From Sphingomonas sp. Leaf230 (GTDB lineage: Bacteria > Pseudomonadota > Alphaproteobacteria > Sphingomonadales > Sphingomonadaceae), in NCBI RefSeq assembly GCF_001421745.1, contig NZ_LMKW01000009.1, positions 223,507 through 287,506 on the forward strand: a stretch of 64,000 nt of DNA, given 5' to 3'. Under the pieces are notes generated by a model. The model made no database searches and was not told the origin of the DNA. It saw nothing but the letters and a program-made list of their open reading frames with translations. How positions within the stretch are numbered: the stretch's first letter is position 1; every line of letters starts with the position of its first letter. Positions 40,225 through 47,280 of the stretch are shown in pieces. The position numbers were made by a program, and so were the translations under genes.

Positions 40225-40782
40225 ATGTCGGTGATCATCGCTGCGCGGACCTTGGGCGAGGAGAGCGGTTGGTCGCTAACGCCACTAGAGTATCAGAAGG
40301 TCCTCTATATCGCGCAGATGATACATCTGGAGCGTGCACAGCGTCCTATCTTCGACGACGCGTTCGAGGCTTGGGACTTCGGCCCCGTAGTTCCCTTCCT
40401 TTACCGCGCCTTACGCCCCTGTGGACGGGACATCGTCAAGGCAATCGCAGCGTCGACTACGTTCGCGTGGGGGACCTCGGAGGCTTTCGCGATCAGCGAT
40501 GCGTACACCATGACTTCTCATATGACGGCTGGCGATTTGGTGAATTTCACCCATCGGAAGGGCGGCGCTTGGGATGCTCGTTTTACGGCGAGCGGGAAGA
40601 GTGCATCAATCCCGCTCGAAACTATGAGGGCCGAGTGGGCAACATATTCAATGCCTTCGCAGGACGCCTTCGAGTGGGCAAACCTGATGGCGGACGAAAT
40701 TGAAGCGTGCCCCAGCGAATATCTGGACGATGCGGACGAGCACGCGTTCCGAGTACGTCTATTCGGTGAAAATCGCCGGTAA
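40225..40782 (+). CDS. Panacea-domain (DUF4065) antitoxin
   Basis: A 185-residue protein with TPLEYQKVLYIAQMIHLERA, then QRPIFDDAFEAWDFGPVVPF and YRALRPCGRD..., the Panacea/SocA (DUF4065) pattern in which L-x-KLLYxAQ and P.....F.AW..GPV define the fold. Panacea proteins are antitoxins of many toxin families. A GGGAG site precedes the ATG. The following gene overlaps this one by 53 bp, the antitoxin-toxin order seen in PanAT pairs. Confidence 0.8.
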   Translation: MSVIIAARTLGEESGWSLTPLEYQKVLYIAQMIHLERAQRPIFDDAFEAWDFGPVVPFLYRALRPCGRDIVKAIAASTTFAWGTSEAFAISDAYTMTSHMTAGDLVNFTHRKGGAWDARFTASGKSASIPLETMRAEWATYSMPSQDAFEWANLMADEIEACPSEYLDDADEHAFRVRLFGENRR

Positions 40783-40993
40783 TCCCTACGCGGTAAGAGA
40801 ATTGCAGTCCATTTGGAAGATATTGCAGTCTGAGCCTTACAGTATTGGCGCCGCGCTCGACCGTGACCACCCATACTTTGATTTTCGGGTTTATGAGAGC
40901 CCTCGAATGCCAATGCGAGCGCGCTTGCGATTGTTTTACACGATCGACACCGGTCAACGCGTAGTCCAGCTGGAAGCCCTAGACCTGCTTTAG
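40730..40993 (+). CDS. Candidate toxin of a Panacea-type pair (RelE/ParE-like), 87 residues
   Basis: The frame begins MRTSTRSEYVYSVKIAGNPY, with ELQSIWKILQSEP and RLRLFYTIDTGQRVVQLEAL near the end. The latter resembles the C-terminal strands of RelE/ParE toxins (LFYxxD..xVxLEALDLL). It overlaps the Panacea gene, with an alternative TTG start at 40700. The known toxin residues cannot all be matched, so the family remains tentative. Confidence 0.55.
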   Translation: MRTSTRSEYVYSVKIAGNPYAVRELQSIWKILQSEPYSIGAALDRDHPYFDFRVYESPRMPMRARLRLFYTIDTGQRVVQLEALDLL

Positions 40994-41040
40994 TTTCCTG
41001 CCTCAGCGGCTGCGAGTCTTCCCAAGCATTCGTTGCGAGT

Positions 41041-42081
41041 TTACCAAACCGTGGCACCCATCTCCTCTAGCCAGTCCAAGGATCGCTCGTCGCGGAGCGT
41101 GTCGATCATCATCAGGTCCTCGGTTCCAGGTATGGCCTTGTTGAGCGATATTGGGCCGAACGCGGAGGCATAATCAGCGATCACGCGGTTGCGGTACTGG
41201 TTGGCTACTGCCTCGATCTGCTCAATCTCGAGGCGTCCTTCGATCACCGCTAGGTAGAGGTCACTGGCCGCGTCGTCCACGGTTGCCCAATCTCCGCGGA
41301 GTGCCCGACGGATCCGGGCATAAAGCAGATCGCGGTCGGTGCGGATCGCCTGGAATGGGACGGCCGCCGCGCGTGGGCGTCCTCGCACCCGGCGTTTCCG
41401 AGCGTTGGGTCTTAACGAATAGGCAGCTCGCCAATCGCCTACCTGTTGCGAACGAAGGTTCATCGTCGCCGCTATCATTACGTCGCTGTGTCCCAGAGCG
41501 TATAGCTCGAAAGCCTCTCTCAGGCGTTCCGGCGGCAGCCGCGAATACAGTCGGCCGTTCGTGGCACGAGGGCGCATTCTCTGCGCTGTACTTCGTCGTC
41601 TAAGGCCCGGCTCTGCCCGCAGCACTTCGCTGCGCCAGCGCTGTACTGTGGAGACTGCGAGCTTGAAGATTGCGCAGACGACCTTCGTAGTAACGTTCCG
41701 CCGGAGCAGCCGGTCGCACGTAGTACGGGTCTCGGGCGTGGCGACGGCAACCCGCGGATTTTTAATCCGCACCGCGCGATCCGAGTTTGAAGCCAACCCT
41801 GACCGGCGCCGCCATTTCCAAACTGCCCGCGGTGTCATTCCGAGTGCCGCAGCGATTGACTGGTCGCCTAAGCCCTGTTCGTACAGCTCACGACGCTTCG
41901 TATCCTCCCCCGGGTCTAGGGGCTTATTCCGGCCAACGCTGGGCGAGAGACCATGCCGTGTGCGCCACTGGGCGACCGAGCACCTGCTTACTCCGCTGCT
42001 TTTCGCAATCGCACCATCTGTCATGGCGCTGGCGAGCATCGCAAGACGAGCCTCGTGCATAATCGGGCGGGCGCCGGTCAC
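41041..42081 (-). CDS. Multi-HTH DNA-binding protein with sigma-like C-terminus, 346 residues
   Basis: At least three or four successive helix-turn-helix units are visible: AMTDGAIAKSSGVSRCSVAQ, EQGLGDQSIAAALGMTPRAV, RRNVTTKVVCAIFKLAVSTV and ALGHSDVMIAATMNLRSQQV, each followed by WR or W+R. The last 110 residues (RDLLYARIRRALRGDWATVD then DAASDLYLAVIEGRLEIEQI) recall sigma-70 family proteins. Start uncertain (GTG 42081 or ATG 42060). It may be a phage-type transcription activator. Confidence 0.65.
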   Translation of the reverse strand: MTGARPIMHEARLAMLASAMTDGAIAKSSGVSRCSVAQWRTRHGLSPSVGRNKPLDPGEDTKRRELYEQGLGDQSIAAALGMTPRAVWKWRRRSGLASNSDRAVRIKNPRVAVATPETRTTCDRLLRRNVTTKVVCAIFKLAVSTVQRWRSEVLRAEPGLRRRSTAQRMRPRATNGRLYSRLPPERLREAFELYALGHSDVMIAATMNLRSQQVGDWRAAYSLRPNARKRRVRGRPRAAAVPFQAIRTDRDLLYARIRRALRGDWATVDDAASDLYLAVIEGRLEIEQIEAVANQYRNRVIADYASAFGPISLNKAIPGTEDLMMIDTLRDERSLDWLEEMGATVW

Positions 42082-42283
42082 TTTTGACTTACCCCGTTCC
42101 GGTCGGGCGCTTGGAAGATGCGATGGGCACTACTCATCGTGGTTCCCTCGAAAGTCGCGACTCACCTGAAGCCCTCCGAACTGAGAGCCGGCAGTTCGCG
42201 CCCCATTCGACCTTCGTACAAGGGCAGCGGTGCAGACTCGGGACGGGACGCCCCGCATCACTGTCAGGCGCCCCGGCGGACGT

Positions 42284-42322
42284 GCGCGGACACGCGGCTT
42301 TCACCGCGGCGTTGGTCAGCAT
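42284..42322 (-). pseudogene. Second remnant of a P4-type integrase start
   Basis: MLTNAAVKAACPR matches the fragment at 31,295-31,366 (MLTDAGVKAAWSR). The DNA CACGCGGCTTTCACC-CGGCGT-GGTCAGCATA is shared with that copy with 3 or 4 differences in about 34 bp, and both copies lie just upstream of a small rightward gene. Confidence 0.45.
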
Positions 42323-42354
42323 ATGGGTAGCCTTCCTACAACACGGGGGATCTA

Positions 42355-42579
42355 ATGGCTCGGAATCTGAACGCTTTTGACGCTGGAGGCATCGTCGCTC
42401 GCGGGGCAGGACTTACGGTCTCGGCAGCGCAATTTAATGCCTTCGATCTTGGCGGGATCGCGGCTCGCCTCGTAGGAAGCGCAGTGCTTCACGTAACTGA
42501 TAGCGAAAGACTGAGTGCTTTTGACATGGGTGGGATTGCGGCACGAGCGCAGGCTCCTGCATACGTGATGTTCAGCTAA
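42355..42579 (+). CDS. Three-repeat protein (AFDxGGIxAR), 74 residues
   Basis: MARNLNAFDAGGIVARGAGL begins a protein whose unit occurs three times: LNAFDAGGIVAR (residues 5-16), FNAFDLGGIAAR (27-38) and LSAFDMGGIAAR (53-64), with irregular spacers of 10 to 14 residues. The units are almost identical, which means constraint or recent duplication. I know no family of this kind. A GGGGGA stretch lies upstream of the ATG; a GC-rich hairpin follows the stop. Confidence 0.65.
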   Translation: MARNLNAFDAGGIVARGAGLTVSAAQFNAFDLGGIAARLVGSAVLHVTDSERLSAFDMGGIAARAQAPAYVMFS

Positions 42580-42585
42580 AGAATA

Positions 42586-42616
42586 CGTTGCAGCGGGGGA
42601 GCCCCCCGGTGCAACG
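42586..42616. terminator. Hairpin between convergent genes
   Basis: CGTTGCAGCGGGGGAGCCCC, CCGGTGCAACG: outer arms CGTTGCA/TGCAACG and inner GGGGG/CCCCC can pair. There is no T-run; the tandem GGCCC run that follows (42,621-42,640) is unusual. Probable terminator for either side. Confidence 0.5.
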
Positions 42617-42656
42617 CGCGCGCCCGGCCCGGCCCGGCCCGACTGCGCCACCCGGG

Positions 42657-42818
42657 TCATCGTCCTCCAAGTCCGGGATCGCCGTCGATCTCGTCCAGGC
42701 GCTCGATCATACGAGCGGTAAGGCGGGCGAGTAGGGCGCGGGGAAGGCTCGGGACGGAGGCTAGCAGCACGTCTAACGGGAGAGCCTCGAAGGCGGGGGG
42801 CTGGCTTGCCATCGTCAT
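42657..42818 (-). CDS. Small hypothetical protein, 53 residues (last of a phage-type early block)
   Basis: MTMASQPPAFEALPLDVLLA, then SVPSLPRALLARLTARMIER and LDEIDGDPGLGGR. The start overlaps the preceding gene's stop (ATGA), so the open frame beginning at 42851 is not used. It belongs to the leftward block at 42,657-45,239 facing an XRE repressor. A similar DVL..L..LP..LL..L..RM.ER.D..D composition is common in phage small proteins. Confidence 0.65.
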   Translation of the reverse strand: MTMASQPPAFEALPLDVLLASVPSLPRALLARLTARMIERLDEIDGDPGLGGR

Positions 42819-42985
42819 GCTCTCCCGCTCGGCAAGAGATGGATGCGCCATGCGTCCCGGCCATGCCGGTGTCGGTACTCGGCGAGAGCTAGGCGTATTT
42901 CGATGATCGTAGCGTCCGCCTCTATTCCTTTGGTGAATGGCGCGTGGAGGTCCATCGCCGCCGCATGTGTTGATTGAGTAGCCAT
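42815..42985 (-). CDS. Small hypothetical protein, 56 residues
   Basis: MATQSTHAAAMDLHAPFTKG, then IEADATIIEIRLALAEYRHR. A small helical protein in the same leftward operon. The start at 42985 is 2 bp before the previous stop. Family unknown. Confidence 0.63.
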   Translation of the reverse strand: MATQSTHAAAMDLHAPFTKGIEADATIIEIRLALAEYRHRHGRDAWRIHLLPSGRA

Positions 42986-42986
42986 G

Positions 42987-43208
42987 TTAGCGGATCCCCT
43001 TCGGCGTCCGGCCGATCTGGAAGGCAATATGGACTCCAAGCCATTGCAGCTCGAAAAACCGCACCTCGCCGTCTGTTACGGTCTTGTTGGGGCGTAGCGA
43101 CTCCATGCGTTCAACGCTGATCTTGCCCCAGTCATACCAGGGCTCGATCGCGGCGACGGCGGCGCGGACAGTTGTGACGATACCGCCACGCGTGATTGCT
43201 CGAGCCAT
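42987..43208 (-). CDS. Small hypothetical protein, 73 residues
   Basis: MARAITRGGIVTTVRAAVAA, then IEPWYDWGKISVERMESLRP and NKTVTDGEVRFFELQWLGVH, ending IAFQIGRTPKGIR. Two beta-type strands (VRFFELQWLGVHIAFQI) suggest a small alpha/beta fold. Its ATG is 1 bp from the preceding stop. The longer open frame upstream is out of frame with the real gene there. Confidence 0.65.
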   Translation of the reverse strand: MARAITRGGIVTTVRAAVAAIEPWYDWGKISVERMESLRPNKTVTDGEVRFFELQWLGVHIAFQIGRTPKGIR

Positions 43209-43209
43209 G

Positions 43210-43653
43210 TCAGCGCTCCTCCTGACCAAGCAGGCGGCGCTGGTCGGCCATATACCAGTCCATGACGTGCGCGGCCCACGAGGGGCTGGAACCGTTCGCC
43301 CCCATATCGTCGCCGAACAGATATTCGGTCTTCCAGAGCAGGGCCGTGCGATCCGGCGCGGGGATGGCGAACAACGTCCAGGTCGTTTCATACTGAGCCT
43401 CACCGCAGCGCTCGTATTCCGCGTACATCGCATCGGTAGCGGTGCCTGCGGTGTCGGCCCGATCATACCAAACCTCGGCTACGTCATATGCGCGGTTCGC
43501 CTCTGTCATCTCTTTGAAAGCCAGATCCCAAGCCGCGCGATCGACTGCCGGGAGCGTTGCGCCTTTGGCCTGCGACGTAATCGCAATGCCGCCAGCAACA
43601 GCGACGAGGCCAGCGCCACCAATGAGGGCGCGACGGGTGGTGTGGGTGGTCAT
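43210..43653 (-). CDS. Exported hypothetical protein with Tat-like signal, 147 residues
   Basis: MTTHTTRRALIGGAGLVAVA then GGIAITSQAKGA has a twin-arginine and hydrophobic core typical of a Tat leader. The rest is helical (WDLAFKEMTEANRAYDVAEV, AEYERCGEAQYETTWTLFAI). The helical composition is like that of the neighbouring 230-residue protein. No enzyme motif is visible. Confidence 0.65.
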   Translation of the reverse strand: MTTHTTRRALIGGAGLVAVAGGIAITSQAKGATLPAVDRAAWDLAFKEMTEANRAYDVAEVWYDRADTAGTATDAMYAEYERCGEAQYETTWTLFAIPAPDRTALLWKTEYLFGDDMGANGSSPSWAAHVMDWYMADQRRLLGQEER

Positions 43654-43655
43654 GC

Positions 43656-44348
43656 TCAACGCTCCAGATTTGCATGATCGGTGAAGCGGCGCAGATCGGC
43701 CGCAACGTACTCGCCGAGTTTCTCGTCGTTCAACTGAGCGTCGAGGAAGATTTGCGCCTTGATCGCGGCGGCGGCGGCGTTGGGGGCGGGGACCATGACA
43801 ATGAGGTTGCGCAGCTCGGCGTGGTATCGATTGCTCGCCACGGTATAGGCCTCCCACGCAACGTCCCACGCGGTACTGGTGTCAGGGTCTTGAGTGCGAT
43901 CGGCGCACCAAGTCGCGTCGATCGCGTGGAACGCGTTGCTCGTCTCGCGCATCGGGCCAGCGGCGGCCTGGACTGCGGCAAGCGCTTCGTCCCACTCCGC
44001 ATTGCTGGTGCCCGCGATCCGCTGCACGTCCTCAAGGACGGTCGGCAACCAGTCCATCCCGTCGCCCATTTCAAACTCGACCATGAAGGCGAGCTTGGCG
44101 TGCAAGTCCTGAGCGGTGCCGACTGGGTGCTGGCAGACGGCATACATCGTCGTCACCCATGCGTCATTCAGGGTATTGTTGGCGGTGACGTGCGCCTTGC
44201 GCTCGTCGGCGCTGGCGGTCTTGAATGCCTCCGTCTCCAAGACTTCACGCTGGTGGCGGTCTGCCTTCGCGTTAGCGGCATCGCAGGCGGCGAACATGGC
44301 CGCGATGGCAGGCGACGTTGCGACGGTCTGAATGGTCTTGATGGCCAT
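43656..44348 (-). CDS. Hypothetical helical protein, 230 residues
   Basis: MAIKTIQTVATSPAIAAMFA begins an alpha-helical protein with many Trp/Asp pairs (TLNDAWVTTMYAVCQHPVGT, AWDVAWEAYTVASNRYHAEL). Such W-rich helices are common in phage early proteins of sphingomonads. It lies 2 bp from its neighbours in the operon. No function recognised. Confidence 0.65.
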   Translation of the reverse strand: MAIKTIQTVATSPAIAAMFAACDAANAKADRHQREVLETEAFKTASADERKAHVTANNTLNDAWVTTMYAVCQHPVGTAQDLHAKLAFMVEFEMGDGMDWLPTVLEDVQRIAGTSNAEWDEALAAVQAAAGPMRETSNAFHAIDATWCADRTQDPDTSTAWDVAWEAYTVASNRYHAELRNLIVMVPAPNAAAAAIKAQIFLDAQLNDEKLGEYVAADLRRFTDHANLER

Positions 44349-44349
44349 G

Positions 44350-44544
44350 TTATTCGCCCTCCGTGATGTTGTGGAGGTCGTTCGAGAGGCCGATCGCCAG
44401 CGTCCGGAGACCATCAAGCGCTTCGCTTGCGTGCGATGTGTCGGGGTTCGCTCCCAGTGCTTCGGAGAGGAACATGCAAAGCGAGGCGAGTTGTGCCGCG
44501 GTCGAAGCGCCGTCACGGATCTCGAGTATTTGGCTGTTGTTCAT
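44350..44544 (-). CDS. Small hypothetical protein, 64 residues
   Basis: MNNSQILEIRDGASTAAQLA, then SLCMFLSEALGANPDTSHAS and EALDGLRTLAIGLSNDLHNI. Small helical protein, gap of 1 bp to the next gene. The composition is similar to the DUF-type phage proteins that regulate early genes, but no family is recognised. The open frame that extends upstream on this strand does not fit. Confidence 0.62.
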   Translation of the reverse strand: MNNSQILEIRDGASTAAQLASLCMFLSEALGANPDTSHASEALDGLRTLAIGLSNDLHNITEGE

Positions 44545-44546
44545 GC

Positions 44547-44858
44547 TCAGGCGTCCTTGTTCGTGAGGCGGCACGCATCGGCAAAAAGGCGGTCTAGGGT
44601 CGCCTCGCTCGGCAGGCTTTCGCCGTCGTCCACTGCAATGATGAACGAACGCGCAAACTCCTCGAGCGTGCTGGCGGAGACGGCATCGATGGTGGCGGCG
44701 GAAGCCATAAATTCCGCTTCGATCGTGGCAAATTCTGCCGGTGGCGTTGCGCTGGTGCAGGCGTTGATCGCGGTCTGCATCTTGCGATAATGCGCCTCGG
44801 CAATCTGAAACGGAGTGGCGGGCGAAACCGCGGCGGGGGTGCTGAGCTTGGTCGCCAT
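44547..44858 (-). CDS. Hypothetical protein, 103 residues
   Basis: MATKLSTPAAVSPATPFQIA, then EAHYRKMQTAINACTSATPP. An Ala-rich N-terminus leads into helices (TPPAEFATIEAEFMASAATI) and an acidic end. Member of the leftward early-type operon; no family recognised. Confidence 0.65.
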   Translation of the reverse strand: MATKLSTPAAVSPATPFQIAEAHYRKMQTAINACTSATPPAEFATIEAEFMASAATIDAVSASTLEEFARSFIIAVDDGESLPSEATLDRLFADACRLTNKDA

Positions 44859-44861
44859 CGC

Positions 44862-45239
44862 TCAATGCTCCGTGCTGGAAGCGAGGACAGCGGCGACGGC
44901 ATCGCTGGCGTTCGGCTGCTCGCACCAGTCGCGGAACGGCTCGTAAGCGTCCGGCCCCTGCTGGTGGTATGCCTGCAACAGACGGTCGCCTACCTCCATG
45001 CGGATCGCCTCAAGGGCTTCGACACGGTAGCCTGCGAAGGCCGTCCAGCGATCGACCGCGTTGCCGAACCGGCTGCGGTGTTCGAGCATGACGGGGGGAA
45101 GTGCGGCACACGAGGCCAGCAGCTTTCCCGCGCGGGGGTCGGCGGTCCAGCAAGTTACAGCCGGGGCAGTGAGCGCGACGAGCGCCAGATGTGGGGTGGT
45201 AGCAGCGGACGCACCGATGCTATGGGCGGCAGTAGCCAT
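44862..45239 (-). CDS. Hypothetical protein, 125 residues, first gene of the leftward early block
   Basis: MATAAHSIGASAATTPHLAL begins a helical protein (ALTAPAVTCWTADPRAGKLL, RFGNAVDRWTAFAGYRVEAL). Its start faces the XRE repressor gene across 170 bp that contain a perfect operator-like palindrome, so the repressor probably controls this operon of eight small genes. Confidence 0.65.
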   Translation of the reverse strand: MATAAHSIGASAATTPHLALVALTAPAVTCWTADPRAGKLLASCAALPPVMLEHRSRFGNAVDRWTAFAGYRVEALEAIRMEVGDRLLQAYHQQGPDAYEPFRDWCEQPNASDAVAAVLASSTEH

Positions 45240-45351
45240 GTTCGATCCTTTCGCGATCGTCTTGGTGAGGCCGGTATGGGGAGCTTCGACCTTCCCCGTA
45301 TCGGCCGCTAACCCTGTCTCGGTTAACTAAAATCGTTATCCACGACACTTG

Positions 45352-45367
45352 TTCGTTGGTCAACGAA
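45352..45367. promoter_or_regulatory. Perfect palindrome between early block and XRE repressor
   Basis: TTCGTTGGTCAACGAA is a 7-2-7 perfect inverted repeat, 42 bp before the XRE gene and in the divergent promoter region of the early block. Likely operator of the XRE protein. A TTATCCACG sequence resembling a DnaA box is at 45,336. Confidence 0.65.
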
Positions 45368-45408
45368 AAAGATTGCCCTTGGTGAAAAAGGGTGCGACGG
45401 CTCGATGC

Positions 45409-45654
45409 ATGATAACGCCAGCAACCTGCCGCGCCGGACGCGGTCTCGTCGGTCTTACCCAAGCAGAATTAGCCGCCGCCGCTAAGGTTGGGCTGTCCAC
45501 CGTGCGCAACTACGAATCCGGGCTCTATGTCCCGGTCGCAAACAACCTCGCGGCTATCCAGCGCGCGCTAGAGGCGGCTGGCGTGCAGTTCCTCGGGCTT
45601 GGCGAGACCTCGGACGGCGGCGGCCCAGGGGTCAGGCTCGCATCCGACCGTTAA
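45409..45654 (+). CDS. XRE-family transcriptional repressor, 81 residues
   Basis: [20 protein letters not shown], then [20 protein letters not shown]. The helix-turn-helix [23 protein letters not shown] is typical of small Cro/CI-like regulators. The ATG at 45409 is preferred because the family starts with A..CRAAR.LLG.TQ. It faces the leftward early-type block, as a phage repressor does, and is followed by the palindromic repeat array. Confidence 0.88.
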   Translation: MITPATCRAGRGLVGLTQAELAAAAKVGLSTVRNYESGLYVPVANNLAAIQRALEAAGVQFLGLGETSDGGGPGVRLASDR

Positions 45655-45672
45655 TTCAGACCAAGCCCGATC

Positions 45673-46284
45673 CTTGCACAGTGCAAGGCATCATCGGGTC
45701 GCTGTAATACACTGCTACCACCCGCCATATCCTGCCCCCGCCCCCATCGCCCGCTCTCACCCGATCAATAACGGGGGTATGGCCCTTGCACTGTGCAAGC
45801 CCGACGCGGCCGGAAGTTAGTAACTTGCCACCATCGAACATATCCTGCCCTAGGCCCTAACGGCGGAAACGCTCACCTGTTGATCGGGCTGAAAAAGAGG
45901 CCGACGCTTGCACTGTGCAAGCCCACGGCCGACCCGATGTTAAAACCTGCTACCAACAAACATATCCTGCCCTCGTCCCATTTGGCCCTCACAACGGTTG
46001 TTGAGGTCACCGCATCCTTGCACTGTGCAAGCCTCACCAACTCCGCCGGTTAGTAACCTGCCACCACCGAGCATATCCCGCCCTAGGTCCCCACCCTCGG
46101 CTTGCACGGTTAGCGATCGGGCATGAGGAAGGGGTGAGGCTTGCACAGTGCAAGCCCGCAGGTGCTGATGTTAAACACTGCCACCACGCCGCATATCCCG
46201 CCCTCGTCCTATCGACTGCCCGCACCCGGTTGGAACGCCTCGCCGCCGCAATAAGGAAGGGGCGGTCGGCTTGCGCTGTGCAAG
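45673..46284. repeat. Higher-order array of palindromes and conserved blocks, non-coding
   Basis: Six copies of CTTGCACWGTGCAAG start at 45673, 45785, 45907, 46017, 46140 and 46270 (the last with one change). Between them lie five copies of a block ending CATATCCYGCCCT, whose CATATCC starts at 45726, 45839, 45961, 46072 and 46192. Blocks 2 and 4 contain GTTAGTAACYTGCCACC and CCTAGG; blocks 3 and 5 contain GATGTTAAA and CCTCGTCC, so units alternate A/B with a 231-234-bp dimer period. Intervening segments are variable. No gene fits. Possible roles: replication or partition site, operator array or tandem RNAs. Confidence 0.9.
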
Positions 46285-46320
46285 GACTTTCGGGCGGTAG
46301 GGAAGTCCTGAGCTGGGCTG

Positions 46321-47190
46321 TCAGTCCGGTGGGAGCCGCCACGTGTAGGACATGGTTCGTTCGGTAGCAGCCGGATTACCGTCCGCGCCGATCGACGGGT
46401 TGTAGCGACCCCGCCTGGTCACGCTGCTGCATGTCGCCCGATCGAGAGCCGATGAACCGCTCGACGTTGTGACAACGCAATTCTCGACCCTGCCCTGAGC
46501 ATTCACACCGAACTTTATCTGCGTGGTTCCTTCCTCACGCGCCCGAAGGGATGAGGGCGGGTAGTCGTCAGCCGATACCCATGCGTCGGAAGCACCGCGC
46601 GCGATCGGTGCGCTTGCGGAGGGCTTGTCGCTTGCGAATGGATCATCGGGGATGTGAGCGAACTTCTTGCGTTCTCGTTCTTCGGCAGCACGGATGCCCC
46701 GCACGTACGCAACACACTTCCCGACCATCGCGCTCGCGCTGGCGGATCCAACAAGCGAGAGACTGTCGACGAGCGTATCGCCCTTATACACCTTGAAGCT
46801 GGTGCCTGAGGCAAAGGCTGGGAAGAAGTCTGCGCCGAACAATGTGACGAAGCCCTTTCGCTCGTAACTCTCACCCGTACCCATCGATTTGCCACCGCTG
46901 AACACCTGGTCCCCGACATAGAATTTTAGGTCGTAGGCCTCGCCCTTTTTTGCGGACCAGGCATAGTTCGTAACGATCACAAGCGCGTCGCCGTCTAATC
47001 GCTTTGCGACACTCAGCACCGTATCGCCCTTGCCGTCGTATTCGAGGGCCATGCCGCAGTAATCATCACCCTCGAACACCTCCCAACCGGCGGTCGTTGG
47101 CCAGTCTCGGGCAAGGGCTGGCAATGATGCGCCGCAGACTGCCAACGCCCCAGCGGCAAAACTAATGCGTAAGCTCTTCAACGTCATCAT
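46321..47190 (-). CDS. Exported protein with TonB C-terminal domain, 289 residues
   Basis: A signal peptide (MMTLKSLRISFAAGALAVCG then ASLPALA) is followed by a 130-residue domain of unknown type (WEVFEGDDYCGMALEYDGKG) and a TonB C-terminal domain: DDYPPSSLRAREEGTTQIKF, then GVNAQGRVENCVVTTSSGSS and RRGRYNPSIGADGNPAATER. It lacks the N-terminal anchor of an energy transducer. Similar proteins are frequent in sphingomonads. It lies after the tape-measure operon in the same direction, separated by a 90-bp gap; start could also be 47187. Confidence 0.8.
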   Translation of the reverse strand: MMTLKSLRISFAAGALAVCGASLPALARDWPTTAGWEVFEGDDYCGMALEYDGKGDTVLSVAKRLDGDALVIVTNYAWSAKKGEAYDLKFYVGDQVFSGGKSMGTGESYERKGFVTLFGADFFPAFASGTSFKVYKGDTLVDSLSLVGSASASAMVGKCVAYVRGIRAAEERERKKFAHIPDDPFASDKPSASAPIARGASDAWVSADDYPPSSLRAREEGTTQIKFGVNAQGRVENCVVTTSSGSSALDRATCSSVTRRGRYNPSIGADGNPAATERTMSYTWRLPPD

Positions 47191-47280
47191 CGCGTCCCCC
47201 GTGCCTCAGGTTCGGGAGTAGCTTGGACCCGCTCCCAGGCCAAGATCGCCCCGAGCCGATAGCGAAACCGAAGCGGGGTC

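Noticed and set aside
45673..46284. CRISPR array
   Set aside because: Repeat spacing is 110-130 bp, repeats are short palindromes alternating with a second conserved block, and no cas genes are present.
45656..46342. Short open frames inside the palindrome array (both strands), each beginning near AGGATATG on the minus strand
   Set aside because: The putative ribosome-binding bases touch the ATG (no spacer), the peptides differ in frame and length from unit to unit, and composition is not protein-like.
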